Notes: generated by a model from the sequence alone, not told the origin. Numbered from the stretch's first letter, positions 1-8,805 are shown. The stretch: 64,000 bases of DNA from Neobacillus sp. Marseille-Q6967 (GCF_946151075.1 NZ_OX267715.1:1527881-1591880), one strand, 5' to 3'. Numbers and translations are program-made.

Positions 1-519
1 GAGAGGTAACCATTCAATATGATAATGACCATCAATCATATATATTTCATCTTTTCTCCCAGTCGGTTTCATAATTTCACCATGTAACACCTCATGGTTT
101 CGAAAATAAGCATAGATGCCATCTATTTTCGCACCACTGTAAAATAATTTATCTTGGACATATGTAACCGCATAAGTATTAGTAAAACCAATCTGTTTCA
201 CCTGTTCCATAAACTTGATATCTTTAACAAAACTAAACATAGATTCTGGATGCTGTCCGTTTTTCGGAAACTTTAATTCAATTGCGTATTTTTCCTCCAT
301 ATCTGGATGGTATATCACGATATCAATTTCACTTTTCACACACTTAACACCGTCATTGAAAAATCTAACGTTTCGTTCAAATTCTACTTTATAAGGTTTC
401 GAGATTTCGTTACGTAAAAAAACCCCTAATTCATGTTGTAAAGAAAATTCATTATAAATTTCAATCGAATGATTTTCTATTTTGTTGAAAAATTTTTTTA
501 TGTAGTTTTCTATGTTCAT
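1..519 (-). CDS. PD-(D/E)XK nuclease-like protein, 3'-truncated by window edge
   Basis: The reading frame starts at the ATG whose complement is at 517-519 and stays open to base 1, so only the first 173 residues are visible. A strong ribosome binding site (GGAGGGGGCG) precedes it. E30 (QHELG), D66 (SEIDIVIY) and E81-x-K83 (AIELKFP) are spaced like the acidic/lysine core of PD-(D/E)XK nuclease folds. The protein begins with a helical segment and has no signal peptide. The match is by motif and spacing only; I do not recognise the exact family. It could be a restriction-like nuclease or a catalytically repurposed relative. Confidence 0.6.
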   Translation of the reverse strand, partial: MNIENYIKKFFNKIENHSIEIYNEFSLQHELGVFLRNEISKPYKVEFERNVRFFNDGVKCVKSEIDIVIYHPDMEEKYAIELKFPKNGQHPESMFSFVKDIKFMEQVKQIGFTNTYAVTYVQDKLFYSGAKIDGIYAYFRNHEVLHGEIMKPTGRKDEIYMIDGHYHIEWLPL

Positions 520-1050
520 ATTTTTACGCCCCCTCCATTCAAAAATCTGATTAAAAGATAGAAATATTTAGTTTTGTATACCGTTTGTCGTATTGATTTG
601 AATAAATAGAACTTTAATATAATTTCAATTTTATATTCTACTCTCAAATTTACGAAAGTCACAGAAGAAAGTTTCAATATTTCCTCAATAACTTTTTTCA
701 ACTATCCAGTCAGTACAAAAAGCCTTATTCCATTAAATGGCCCGATAGTTGAACAAAAAAAGCTGCCGAAGCAGCGACCGTTCTTAAACTATTGCCCCAG
801 ATAGTTGAACAAGAAAAGCTGGGTTTTTAGATTTTTGCTTTGCTAAATCCATTAAGTTTTTGAGATTTCCCGTTACTAAATATAAAAGCCCTAGAAGGAC
901 TCTAATCTACGCTGTTAACCCCATTAATTTTTCGAAAAGATTAACCTACAAGTAAATTTCAACACCTAATTATTTGCCTATTCATAATATACAATTGGGA
1001 ATTTATTTGATCTATGAAGTAATACCCACCATACACGAAAGGATGATTCC
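520..1050. other. AT-rich spacer with a repeat copy
   Basis: No convincing gene. The 61-codon leftward frame at 516-701 overlaps the start of the nuclease-like gene and has no family resemblance. The spacer holds one copy of the dispersed repeat (724-831). The last ~100 bases should contain the promoter of the GMC oxidoreductase, but no good -35/-10 pair stands out. Confidence 0.5.
724..831. repeat. dispersed intergenic repeat, copy a
   Basis: Two in-line half units: GATAGTTGAACAAAAAAAGC, then GCTGCCGAAGCAGC (a small hairpin), a TATTGCCCC block, and again ATAGTTGAACAAGAAAAGCT. The same order of blocks recurs in many spacers of the left 21 kb. Confidence 0.6.
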
Positions 1051-2760
1051 GTGTCTAACAATAAAACTTACGATTATATTGTCATTGGGGCTGGAACAGC
1101 TGGGGGAGTAATCGCAAAAGAATTAACCGATGACCCAAATACATCTGTACTCGTCCTTGAACCAGGGACTAATATGATTAATGAACTTAGCAACCCTTCA
1201 CGTGCCACCTCTAGTGCTTTAGCGACTGATAATAGACATTCCTTTAATATCCTTACAAAAATTCAACCAAGTATTGCCAGTCAGCTTAGAGTATCAAGTG
1301 GTAGAGCCATTGGCGGGAGCTCTGAACATAACGCTATGTATGCAGTACGTGGAAGCAGGGAGCTTTATGATGAATGGGCCCGTCTAGTTGGACCACAATG
1401 GAGTTACAACAATATTCTATCCTTATTTAAAAAGAATGAAACCTATACAGGAAACACTCAAGATCCGGATGAACGAGGGATAAACGGCCCCATTTTTGTT
1501 AGACAACAAAACATTCCTCATGGTGGACTTACCACGATACTAGCTAGAGCAACATCCGATATATTAAATATCCCTATTGTTGAAGACTATAATACTGACA
1601 TAAGGGATTGTACCTTTTTCAAATCCCAATTCTTGAATAAAGAGGTCCGTGGAAAACTTGTCCGCTCCTCTACTGCAACAGGATATTTGAATAAAAAAAT
1701 CGTCACACAAGGAAATGAGTTCCACCCGGATGAGGTGGGAGTTGACGGGAGAAAACTCGTAATATTAACGAAAACAACTGTAACTAAAGTAATATTTGAG
1801 CAGGATGGGAGATATCAAGTTGCTTCAGCAGTTGAATTTGTTAGAGACGGCAGAACCAATAGAGCGTACGCTAATAACGGAATCGTTATATGTGCAGGCA
1901 ATTTTTCGTCAGTGATTTTACAACGATCCGGAATTGGAAAATCAGAAGATCTGACCAAAGCGGGGATTACAACGTTAATAGAAAGCCCAAATGTAGGACA
2001 TAATTTCCAATCACATTATACCGTAGGCATGGGAGTAGAAGTTGAAACTCAACGACTAGTGGAGTTAATGTCTGCTGATCCAGCTCAGCCATTTCCACTA
2101 GGTGCTTTTAAAGGAGAAGGTAGAAGAGGAGGACGCCGCCTGCAATTATTTGGCTCTACAACCCCTTCTTTTGTCCCTTATTCAGAAGTTTTCACTAACG
2201 GTTGGGGATTTGACCCTACAAAAGAGAGTAATATTATGAGCATTGGTATCTTTGATCTTAATCCAACAAGCAGAGGTTCGATAATGGTCGCACATAGTGA
2301 TCCAGAGGCATATCCTTCAATAGATCTTAATCCTTTCGGAGACTCTGACGACTTAAATTTTATGGTTAATCAGTATATAGAGACTTTCAACATTATGGAG
2401 AGAGCTCGTGAACTAGATCCTGAAGGTATTTACAAGGTGGTCTATCCACCTGAAAACGTCTTTCATATTACAAATATAGAACAAAAGAGAAGAGAACTTG
2501 AACGGTATGCAAAAGCTTCTTATCATAACCTTGCCCACTTTGGAGGTCAATGTCGAATGGGCAGAAATATTCGAGATGGAGTTGTGGATGGATTTTTGGA
2601 TGTCTTTGGCACAAGAAACCTAAAAGTTGCTGACCTTTCCATCTCTCCTATATTACCAGATGGTAACACATCCTTACCCGCCCAAATGATTGGATTAAAT
2701 GCGGTACGATTCATTCAAGAGGAATCTTTTACAAGAAGAGTCCATGAAGAAGAAAGATGA
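1051..2760 (+). CDS. GMC-family FAD oxidoreductase
   Basis: A 569-residue flavoprotein of the glucose-methanol-choline oxidoreductase family, which oxidises alcohols to aldehydes or ketones with FAD. Residues 8-38 form the Rossmann dinucleotide fold (IVIGAGTAGG). Residues 84-110 hold the first GMC signature (GRAIGGSSEHNAMY), and a second follows near the middle (ICAGNFSSVILQRSGIG). The C-terminal active-site block is HFGGQCRMG with His496, and Asn539 in DGNTSLP fits the second catalytic position. The usual Thr of the HxxGTxRMG motif is Gln here. The GTG start has AAAGGATG upstream. It stands alone between repeats and an IS remnant, so the substrate cannot be inferred. No signal peptide. Confidence 0.85.
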   Translation: MSNNKTYDYIVIGAGTAGGVIAKELTDDPNTSVLVLEPGTNMINELSNPSRATSSALATDNRHSFNILTKIQPSIASQLRVSSGRAIGGSSEHNAMYAVRGSRELYDEWARLVGPQWSYNNILSLFKKNETYTGNTQDPDERGINGPIFVRQQNIPHGGLTTILARATSDILNIPIVEDYNTDIRDCTFFKSQFLNKEVRGKLVRSSTATGYLNKKIVTQGNEFHPDEVGVDGRKLVILTKTTVTKVIFEQDGRYQVASAVEFVRDGRTNRAYANNGIVICAGNFSSVILQRSGIGKSEDLTKAGITTLIESPNVGHNFQSHYTVGMGVEVETQRLVELMSADPAQPFPLGAFKGEGRRGGRRLQLFGSTTPSFVPYSEVFTNGWGFDPTKESNIMSIGIFDLNPTSRGSIMVAHSDPEAYPSIDLNPFGDSDDLNFMVNQYIETFNIMERARELDPEGIYKVVYPPENVFHITNIEQKRRELERYAKASYHNLAHFGGQCRMGRNIRDGVVDGFLDVFGTRNLKVADLSISPILPDGNTSLPAQMIGLNAVRFIQEESFTRRVHEEER

Positions 2761-2885
2761 AATAATCTGGCACCCTTGTCAAGGACATATGAAAAAAAGA
2801 GTTAAGATGCTAAAAGATGATTCCTATACTGAATGGGGCCACTGAAAAACTTACGTTTTTTATTTTTGAATCTCAAATTCAATTC

Positions 2886-2935
2886 AAAAAGGCAATTTGC
2901 CGTCTGTTTTTAGACGGAAAATTGCCTTTTTCCTT
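2886..2935. terminator. bidirectional terminator hairpin
   Basis: Long stem pairing AAAAAGGCAATTTGCCGTC with GACGGAAAATTGCCTTTTT, with T-runs on both sides. It separates the GMC gene from the convergent transposase remnant and can end both transcripts. Confidence 0.75.
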
Positions 2936-2944
2936 TTTCTATCT

Positions 2945-3235
2945 TTATTCTTTTTCACTAAGGAGTATTAGGATTCGCTTGAGGTTAACTGCAAATATCG
3001 CTGTGGCTCCTTGAATTTCCATTCCAAATAGACCCGCAGATGATGCCGTTTCATACCCGTGTCTATGTTTTAACTCACTATTTTTTGCTTCAATTTTATA
3101 ACGAGAGCGTGCAAGTTCTTTAAATTCCTCACTGTTTTGAAATGCTTCTTGTTCCTTATGCTCAGTAGATTTTATTGAAACAGAATATGTTTTACTTTTT
3201 GCCCCTTCACTATAACAGCCCGAGCATGGAGCCAC
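2945..3235 (-). pseudogene. IS1182-type transposase, C-terminal remnant
   Basis: About 96 residues that look like the C-terminal end of an IS1182-family DDE transposase: a CxxC pair near the start (CSGC), then YKIEAKNSELKHRHGYET and AVNLKRILILL. The full enzyme would be over 400 residues, so the N-terminal and catalytic parts are missing. Upstream the frame runs straight into the 3' end of the Lrp gene with no spacer, which marks a deletion or insertion junction. Family call is from memory of the C-terminal motif. Confidence 0.7.
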
Positions 3236-3237
3236 TT

Positions 3238-3723
3238 TCAGATTTCACCTTTCGATATAGGCAAAACTGTGGAATATTTTATTTCTCTTAACGATAAGTT
3301 AGTTTGAATTCGTGATATGCCAAGCCTATTTAACTTTCTTATAAAGCTATCCAATCCCTTCCTGTCCCTAATAACTACCTTTAGAAGATAATCATATTCT
3401 CCTGTTAAACAATGACATTCTAATACTTCTGGCATAGCTTTTAAGGCATTTTCCAAAACCTCCAATTGTTCAGCTTGATGAATATTTGTGCTAATGAAAA
3501 CATAGCAAAGTAAATCGAAGCCAAGCTTCTCCTGATTTAAAATTGCGACTTGCCTATCGATAAACCCTTCACTTTCTAATCGTTTTATCCTTGTGTGTGT
3601 CGCTGGCGGGGACAAATTGACACGTCTTGCAAGTTCAGCATTACTTAACTGTGCTTCTTTTTGGATTATATCTAAAATTTGAATATCAACATCATCTAAA
3701 ATTTTGCTTACAAAAGATTCCAC
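3238..3723 (-). CDS. Lrp/AsnC family transcriptional regulator
   Basis: 161 residues. The N-terminal winged helix-turn-helix lies at about 10-60 (LDIIQKEAQLSNAELARRVN, then THTRIKRLESEGF). A C-terminal RAM/ligand domain at about 75-150 contains the usual CHCLTGEYDYLLKVV strand. Lrp/AsnC proteins bind DNA as octamers and respond to amino acids. It is divergent from the EamA exporter at 3975, a common pairing in which the regulator controls an amino-acid or metabolite exporter. Its 3' end abuts the IS1182 remnant within 3 bases, but the protein itself looks complete. Confidence 0.88.
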   Translation of the reverse strand: MESFVSKILDDVDIQILDIIQKEAQLSNAELARRVNLSPPATHTRIKRLESEGFIDRQVAILNQEKLGFDLLCYVFISTNIHQAEQLEVLENALKAMPEVLECHCLTGEYDYLLKVVIRDRKGLDSFIRKLNRLGISRIQTNLSLREIKYSTVLPISKGEI

Positions 3724-3974
3724 GCATTCTTCTCCCTTAATAATTATTCAAAATTCAGGTCTTTTTCAAGGCAGCAACTTAATTTTATTCTCTAATATTT
3801 AATTTTTTATTTGAATTGTTTTAAATTTATTCAATTATACAAAATGTTGTTTTTGAAAATCAATAAAAATGTTATGATTATTAATAAATTAAAGTGAAAT
3901 ATTCTAAATTTCATTGTGCACAATGGCTTCTATCTTTTTCACTGTAGAAATGAAAATCAAAGGAGCTAAATGGT

Positions 3975-4910
3975 ATGGCTAAATTTTATGTTTTATTGCT
4001 GCTTTTAACAAGCTTGCTGTGGGGAGGAAATTTTGTAGTTGGAAAATCTCTTGTCGGTCATGCTTCTCCGTTGACCTTGACGAGCTTAAGATGGATGATT
4101 GCTATAGTTTTTCTTCTGCCAATAGTATGGTGGAAAGAAAAAAGGATACTACCCTCACGAGATGCAATTCTTCCCTTATTTTTCATGGGAATCACAGGAG
4201 TTGTTTTATTTAATCTCTTTCAATTTTTAGCATTGGAACGAACAACCTCGACTAATGTTGGATTAATTTCCACATTAAATACCATCTCGATTTCCGTTTT
4301 TTCATTTATTTTTTTAAGAGAAAGAATCAATGTACTACAAATATTTTCAATGATTATTTCGCTTTTTGGCGTACTTCTCGTTCTTTCCAAAGGAAAGATC
4401 AACCTATTACTGTCAGTACATTTTAATACAGGCGATTTATGGATGATGGTAGCTGTATGCGTGTGGGGAATATATTCTGTTTGCAGTAGGTGGGCAATGA
4501 AAACGACATCCCCGTTAATGTCTACATTGTACTCTGGAATATTGGGACTTCTCATTCTTATTCCATTTAACATTTCTGATTTTACTATTTCCAATATCAA
4601 TTATTCTTTTATTCAATCTATTTTATATACAGGTGTTATCTCTACTGTCGTTTGTATGGTATTATGGAATATTGGTATACAGAAGTTAGGTACTACGGCT
4701 TCTGGTATTTTCTTAAATTTCAATCCAGTTTTCACTGCAATTTTAGCGTTTATATTTTTAGGAGAACAATTGTCATGGGTACAGGGAATTGGGGGATTCA
4801 TTGTGATCTTAGGATGTTATTTATTTTCACACTTTAAGACAAGTGTAATCTCTCATAAAACTGATTTATCTGCGAAGCAAGTACCAAACTCTAAGTTGGT
4901 CATCCGTTAG
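3975..4910 (+). CDS. EamA/DMT-family transporter
   Basis: 311 residues with ten predicted membrane segments arranged as two EamA repeats (about residues 3-137 and 148-287). This is the 10-TMS drug/metabolite exporter fold. The first repeat starts LTSLLWGGNFVVGKSL, typical of the family, and the second contains FLNFNPVFTAILAFIFLGE. RBS AAAGGAGC precedes the ATG. The 250-bp AT-rich divergent spacer shared with the Lrp gene should contain both promoters and the Lrp sites. The substrate is unknown; an amino acid is plausible from the regulator type. Confidence 0.85.
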   Translation: MAKFYVLLLLLTSLLWGGNFVVGKSLVGHASPLTLTSLRWMIAIVFLLPIVWWKEKRILPSRDAILPLFFMGITGVVLFNLFQFLALERTTSTNVGLISTLNTISISVFSFIFLRERINVLQIFSMIISLFGVLLVLSKGKINLLLSVHFNTGDLWMMVAVCVWGIYSVCSRWAMKTTSPLMSTLYSGILGLLILIPFNISDFTISNINYSFIQSILYTGVISTVVCMVLWNIGIQKLGTTASGIFLNFNPVFTAILAFIFLGEQLSWVQGIGGFIVILGCYLFSHFKTSVISHKTDLSAKQVPNSKLVIR

Positions 4911-4920
4911 TTATTAAAGT

Positions 4921-5036
4921 AAGCTGATCGTTATGATAAAGCCTTCTATTGACGGCTCCGATCTTCTACTAAACTGCACCGTTAGTAAAAAAACGTCACT
5001 GCTTATTACAGTAACGAACCTGCTAATGGAATAACG
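4921..5036. repeat. dispersed intergenic repeat, copy b
   Basis: Contains the exact 16-mer CTAAACTGCACCGTTA (4969-4984), shared with the copy at 13093-13108. A small hairpin follows (CACTGC...GTAACG region). Confidence 0.65.
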
Positions 5037-5045
5037 ACTTTTCTA

Positions 5046-5300
5046 CTAAAACCACCCTTTATGCATTCCTTTTAGAAACTGTTCTGTGATAGGAAATCCA
5101 GAACTCTCCCCTATAACAGAATCAATTCCACAATATGGGCAAACTGCTGTGTCATCATCATCCTCCCATTCATCAATTTCATTGGGATTAAATATTTTCA
5201 AACAATGAAAGCATCCACATAAGCTATCCTTTTCTAACTCTTTTCTATTATGACTACTATAACGATGTGCTTTTTCAAAATGGACTTCCATAATTTTCAC
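5046..5300 (-). CDS. small cytoplasmic zinc-ribbon-like protein
   Basis: 84 residues, acidic in the middle (DEWEDDDD). Two Cys pairs, C30-x2-C33 (CFHC) and C54-x2-C57 (CPYC), would bind one zinc ion, and C28 is an extra Cys. The arrangement resembles the short 'cytoplasmic protein' family found in many bacteria, whose function is not known. It is a single gene between two copies of the dispersed repeat. RBS-like AGGTG lies upstream of the ATG. Confidence 0.7.
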   Translation of the reverse strand: MKIMEVHFEKAHRYSSHNRKELEKDSLCGCFHCLKIFNPNEIDEWEDDDDTAVCPYCGIDSVIGESSGFPITEQFLKGMHKGWF

Positions 5301-5329
5301 CTCTTTTAAAGATAGTATCCTTTTTCTTA

Positions 5330-5428
5330 TTGAAGTATTCTGCCCTTTAGTTCAATAAGAAAAAGCCACCAAATATGGCAGCCTGATCTTCAATTAATGC
5401 CCCCGTTAATTCAATAAGAAAAGGTTGC
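5330..5428. repeat. dispersed intergenic repeat, copy c
   Basis: Two half units, TTAGTTCAATAAGAAAAAGCC and TTAATTCAATAAGAAAAGG, flank a GCCACCAAATATGGCAGC hairpin and a CAATTAATGCCCCCGTTAA block. Confidence 0.7.
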
Positions 5429-5446
5429 ATTTTTAGTAACCTTTTG
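5418..5446 (-). terminator. terminator of the GNAT gene
   Basis: AAAAGGTT and AACCTTTT pair across an 11-base loop directly after the GNAT stop codon, with T-rich sequence in the leftward direction. Confidence 0.55.
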
Positions 5447-5447
5447 T

Positions 5448-6014
5448 TTATTTATTCCTTTGCCATTCACTCTTAAGAAGAGTGTAGTGATAATATTTTT
5501 CATTTTCAATTTCTAAATCTCCAAAAAAATTAAAACCACTTTTTTGAATCACTTTATTCGAACTTACATTTTGTGTTAGAACAATTGTATTTAAAAGTTC
5601 GACATTGGTATTCTCAAACAAATAATTAATCAATCCTTTAACTGCTTTTGTTGTGTACCCTCTATTTCTGTAATGTTTTGAGATTGCATAGGCAATTTCT
5701 CTATTGGGGGCTGGTAATTCTTCTTTAATTCCTGTATTACAAAAACCAATAAATTCGCCAGTTTCCTTTAAGATTATCCCTAATTTCAAGTAATTCTGTT
5801 CTTCAATATTAGGCACTGCTGATAAAAACTTTTTGTTTGAAGGTATTTCATAATTTGTTACCCAATCTAATCGTTGTTCTCTTGTTGATTTCCAATCAGG
5901 TAAATATTCATAAACTTCGGGTTGGGAGGTAATTTCATATATTGCATCAACGTCTTCTATCCTAAATTCTCGAAGTAAAATATCCCCACAGTCGATAGTA
6001 AACAAATCGTTCAA
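5448..6014 (-). CDS. GNAT family N-acetyltransferase (RimJ/RimL-like)
   Basis: About 188 residues. The acetyl-CoA fold is visible from ILLREFRIEDVDAIYEIT near the N-terminus to NREIAYAISKHYRNRGYTTKA, the motif A pyrophosphate loop. The C-terminal VSSNKVIQKSGF is typical of RimJ/RimL-type acetyltransferases that modify ribosomal proteins or other amines. The frame is open to 6044, where a TTG has no good ribosome binding site. The TTG at 6014 has AAGGGG eight bases upstream, so I place the start there. The substrate cannot be told from sequence. Confidence 0.8.
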   Translation of the reverse strand: MNDLFTIDCGDILLREFRIEDVDAIYEITSQPEVYEYLPDWKSTREQRLDWVTNYEIPSNKKFLSAVPNIEEQNYLKLGIILKETGEFIGFCNTGIKEELPAPNREIAYAISKHYRNRGYTTKAVKGLINYLFENTNVELLNTIVLTQNVSSNKVIQKSGFNFFGDLEIENEKYYHYTLLKSEWQRNK

Positions 6015-6044
6015 GTTTTGATCCCCTTTTTTCCCTTTTTTCAA

Positions 6045-6683
6045 TATAAATTCTTCGAAAATTCGGAAATTCCTTCTTCAACTATCCTCCCTCTATATAG
6101 AAAGGTAAATCTCACGATTTCTCTTGTTTCCTTATCCAAAAGTTGGATAACTAGCTAAAGTATGGTTGCACTGGTGGATCTCCACATTTCTCATGGAGGT
6201 AACCCTCCCATATCTCACAGAGTCTTTGCTCCAAAATTCCTTCGTCCAACCTTTCCATGAGGTGGATGTCAGTCATGCTGCCCGACAGGGTCCTTGCCCG
6301 TATCTTAGTTGATTTACTGACTAATCCGTGCTTCAAATGTCTAAAAAAATAAAACTACTACCTAATGAATTTCACTCTAAGAAATTTAAGCTGCTGGATT
6401 ACTTATGTTTTAATCGGTTTACTGAATGGTATATAGGGACAAAGTTAATTTTGAAAATAAAGTGTTAATTACTATATAACTTCATTACAAACTAGTTCCA
6501 TTGACTAATAATATATGTTTACAATAAATTTTGCCCGTGGTAAACTTTTGTGCAAAAGAGAAACATTTTAACCTATTTGACATATGATTTATTAAAGAAA
6601 AAACAACTTTTAGTGCTTTTTTAAACCAAAAAATTTCTTTAGGGAAAAAAATTGCCTTAAGGAAAAACAAAGGAGGAAAAATT
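6045..6683. other. 640-bp spacer with a GC-richer ORF-like island
   Basis: Mostly AT-rich and without a recognisable gene. The part at about 6155-6336 is visibly GC-richer and contains a leftward open frame of 61 codons with no ribosome binding site. It may be the remnant of an element; I could not assign it. The last ~100 bases carry the DoxX ribosome binding site. Confidence 0.4.
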
Positions 6684-7226
6684 TTGGCGAAAATAAGAAA
6701 ATGTGTAGGATTGTTTCCATCACTTATTGTTTTAATGCGTGTTCTTTTTGGAGTAGGTTGGTTATTGGCAGGAGTGACTAAAATTACTGATAAGTTATGG
6801 TTTAGCGAACCAGGTTTATTTTTGAAGGATTATCTAATAAATTCATTACAAAAGTCCAATGTCCCACCCTTTTATAAAGTTTTTTTAGAGAATATAGCTT
6901 TAGAACATGTAATGGTTTTGAACTACGTTATCCCAATTGCCCAAATTATACTTGGTATATTTCTTATTGTAGGTTTATTTACCATACCTTCTATCCTTTC
7001 TTGTCTCTTTATGCATATTAACTTTATACTTTCTGGAAATATAAATTTAATTAGCCTTATTCTTTATACAAGTGCATTTTCATTAATTATTTTTAGGTCA
7101 AATATACATTACTTCAGTCTCGATAAATATTTTAAATTAGATACTCTGTTTGTCATCAATGAAAAAGAAGGAAAAAGAACTACCTCTATACCATCTAATA
7201 AAGAAAAAAATTATAGTAGTTCTTAA
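6684..7226 (+). CDS. DoxX-like membrane protein
   Basis: 180 residues with four hydrophobic segments. The first, LIVLMRVLFGVGWLLAGVTK, matches the DoxX/DoxD pattern (RxxxGxxxLxxGxxK). A helix with IPIAQIILGIFLIVGLFT follows, the usual second DoxX motif. Family members are quinone-linked or redox-associated membrane subunits, and the role here is unknown. TTG start with AGGAGG nine bases upstream. The C-terminal 35 residues are charged and cytoplasmic. Single gene. Confidence 0.75.
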   Translation: MAKIRKCVGLFPSLIVLMRVLFGVGWLLAGVTKITDKLWFSEPGLFLKDYLINSLQKSNVPPFYKVFLENIALEHVMVLNYVIPIAQIILGIFLIVGLFTIPSILSCLFMHINFILSGNINLISLILYTSAFSLIIFRSNIHYFSLDKYFKLDTLFVINEKEGKRTTSIPSNKEKNYSSS

Positions 7227-7235
7227 ATAGTGCTT

Positions 7236-7334
7236 TTAGTTAAATATGCCTTTTAACATTGTACCTATCCAATAGAGCAACCCTATAATATTAAACAAAA
7301 TAAAAACATATAACAAAACTGTTGTAATCTTCAA
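7236..7334 (-). CDS. 32-residue single-span membrane peptide
   Basis: A short frame beginning at TTG (complement at 7332-7334) and reading MKITTVLLYVFILFNIIGLL followed by YWIGTMLKGIFN. AGGGGGG sits seven bases before the start, which is a much better translation signal than chance would give. The product would be one membrane helix with short polar ends. It is convergent with the DoxX gene, whose stop lies ten bases away. The function is unknown. It is too short for routine gene callers and could be a membrane-active small protein. Confidence 0.5.
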   Translation of the reverse strand: MKITTVLLYVFILFNIIGLLYWIGTMLKGIFN

Positions 7335-7427
7335 TCTCAATCCCCCCTTACTACTCAATTTTTTGTTAATATATCATTATTTTAAATTAAATTCTAAAAT
7401 ACCACTTCAATTTTATTGAAAATTAAA

Positions 7428-7460
7428 AACCGTCATTATTGTGACGGTTTTCTTTTGTAC
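7428..7460 (+). terminator. Rho-independent terminator
   Basis: AACCGTCA pairs with TGACGGTT across a short loop, followed by TTTTCTTTT. It likely ends the DoxX transcript 200 bases downstream of its stop. Confidence 0.7.
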
Positions 7461-7489
7461 TTCATTAAACTTTGTTCTATTTATGATAC

Positions 7490-7572
7490 AAGCGTACTTA
7501 TTCTGGAACTAACCTGCCCCGTTACTTGAATAAGAAAAAAGCCTTGCTCCTTTTCAAGCAAAGCCCCAACTA
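7490..7572. repeat. dispersed intergenic repeat, copy d
   Basis: GGAACTAACCTGCCCCGTTA followed by CTTGAATAAGAAAAAAGCC and a TTGCTCCTTTTCAAGCAA hairpin. Confidence 0.65.
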
Positions 7573-7795
7573 CCCCCAAATTTTGTCTAATTTATCCGAA
7601 TAGAAATCAATTGCTTTTTTATAACTTATAATTTCAGCGTCCTTTGTCGTCTCTGTTAAGCATTTTAGTAACAACTCCATCGCTTTACTATGTTCGTTCA
7701 AATTATATAAGGTCATCGAATAGAACGTTTTAATTGCTCTATTATTAGGGTATGATTCGATTCCTTTTAGAAATGTACTTTTCGAAATGTTTCAC
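7570..7795 (-). pseudogene. TPR-like protein, C-terminal fragment
   Basis: Leftward codons read FLKGIESYPNNRAIKTFYS, then MTLYNLNEHSKAMELLLKCL, ending KLDKIWG and a stop at 7570. A TGA interrupts the frame at about 7790. The helix-turn-helix periodicity and the SYPNNRAIKTF...LYNLNEHSKAMELL pattern look like the last repeats of a tetratricopeptide protein. Only about 70 codons remain, so it is a decayed end of a gene. Confidence 0.5.
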
Positions 7796-7796
7796 A

Positions 7797-8209
7797 ATAT
7801 GTTCTCTTATACAAACAAGAATTTGCTTTAATGTATGTTTCCTTTAGCCCTATTTAAACGTGTGAAATGAACAAAGCAGCATAAGAAATACATATTAGAG
7901 TGAACTAGGTAAGCTGATTTTCATAATACATTCCATTTTTCTTCTTTTATTTTTGAATATTTCACCTGATTACATTCCTTGCAGAATTCAGTAGGATATT
8001 CAAGTAATGCACCTGTTTGTTAAAAAAAACAAAATAGCACCCCTTTTTAAAGCAATGCCCTTGGTGTATACCTTTATAGCTGCATTAATGAGTATAAAGC
8101 GTGCTTCTTAAACGCATGAGTATAACTACTTCAGCTGGGTAGTATATGTTTAGGATGGTGTGCTTTCATACCTAGCATATTCCCTATTAATAAACGAGGA
8201 AGTGAATAG
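7797..8209. other. spacer, no gene seen
   Basis: No ORF with family resemblance. Around 7990-8050 there is a very degenerate copy of the dispersed repeat (AAGTAATGCACCTGTTTGTTAAA). The end carries GAGGAAGTG before the glycine-zipper gene. Confidence 0.45.
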
Positions 8210-8509
8210 ATGAATCACAGTAACGAACGCAATAACTTTATTGGTGGAAATGTAGAAGAAAGTGGCAACAACCAAGCTGGTAGTAATGCTAATCAAGGTA
8301 CCAGTGAATTTGGTGAAGCAGCAGGAACTTTTACTGATGCTGTTGCGGGTGCTATGATAGGTGCTCCATTTGGACTAATTGGTACTGTTATAGGCGGTGT
8401 TTCAGGCGGTGTTATTGGTAACCAGATGGTGGAGACGGCTGAAGCAGAAAACAATACAGCTTCCAATAATCGTGATGTGAGCAATAATATTAACTCTATA
8501 AATAAGTAG
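8210..8509 (+). CDS. glycine-zipper domain small protein
   Basis: 99 residues. The N- and C-terminal thirds are polar and Asn-rich (SNNRDVSNNINSINK at the end). The middle third, about residues 40-78, is a glycine zipper: AVAGAMIGAPFGLIGTVIGG followed by VSGGVIGNQM. Such segments insert in or associate with membranes or cell surfaces. RBS GAGGAAGTG precedes the ATG. No signal peptide. Asn-rich glycine-zipper proteins are common in sporulating bacilli, but the function is unknown. Confidence 0.65.
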   Translation: MNHSNERNNFIGGNVEESGNNQAGSNANQGTSEFGEAAGTFTDAVAGAMIGAPFGLIGTVIGGVSGGVIGNQMVETAEAENNTASNNRDVSNNINSINK

Positions 8510-8619
8510 CTATTTTTCATAAGGGCTCCAATCAATTTAACAAGGAAATGTAAATTTCCCTTAACCTCAGATGTTAAAGAACTGCTGCATGGGTGGCTAA
8601 CGGGTGAAATGTCTCGAGG

Positions 8620-8650
8620 AAGAACTCAATAATGGGTTCTTTTTCTTTTG
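8620..8650 (+). terminator. Rho-independent terminator
   Basis: AAGAAC and GTTCTT pair over ten bases, followed by TTTTCTTTT. It lies 110 bases after the glycine-zipper gene. Confidence 0.6.
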
Positions 8651-8699
8651 ATATTATTTGCACCAAAAACGTTTAACAAAAAAACTCATATTCTTCATG

Positions 8700-8785
8700 T
8701 TATTCGCCTAACCTTCCTAGTTACTTGAATAAGAAAAAGCGATCCTTCGTAATTAAAGCATCGCACCCTTTAGTTTAAGTATGAT
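8700..8785. repeat. dispersed intergenic repeat, copy e
   Basis: CTAGTTACTTGAATAAGAAA followed by a GCGATCC...GCATCGC hairpin and an ACCCTTTAGTTTAAG block, the same plan as the other copies. Confidence 0.6.
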
Positions 8786-8805
8786 TCTTCACAATCTCCC
8801 ACAGC

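Noticed and set aside
516..701. 61-codon leftward ORF near the left edge
   Set aside because: Overlaps the start and ribosome binding site of the nuclease-like gene; no independent start signal.
2761..2885. Insertion-sequence terminus near TGGCACCCTTGTCAAGGACA
   Set aside because: It felt familiar but I could not find a matching inverted end or assign an element.
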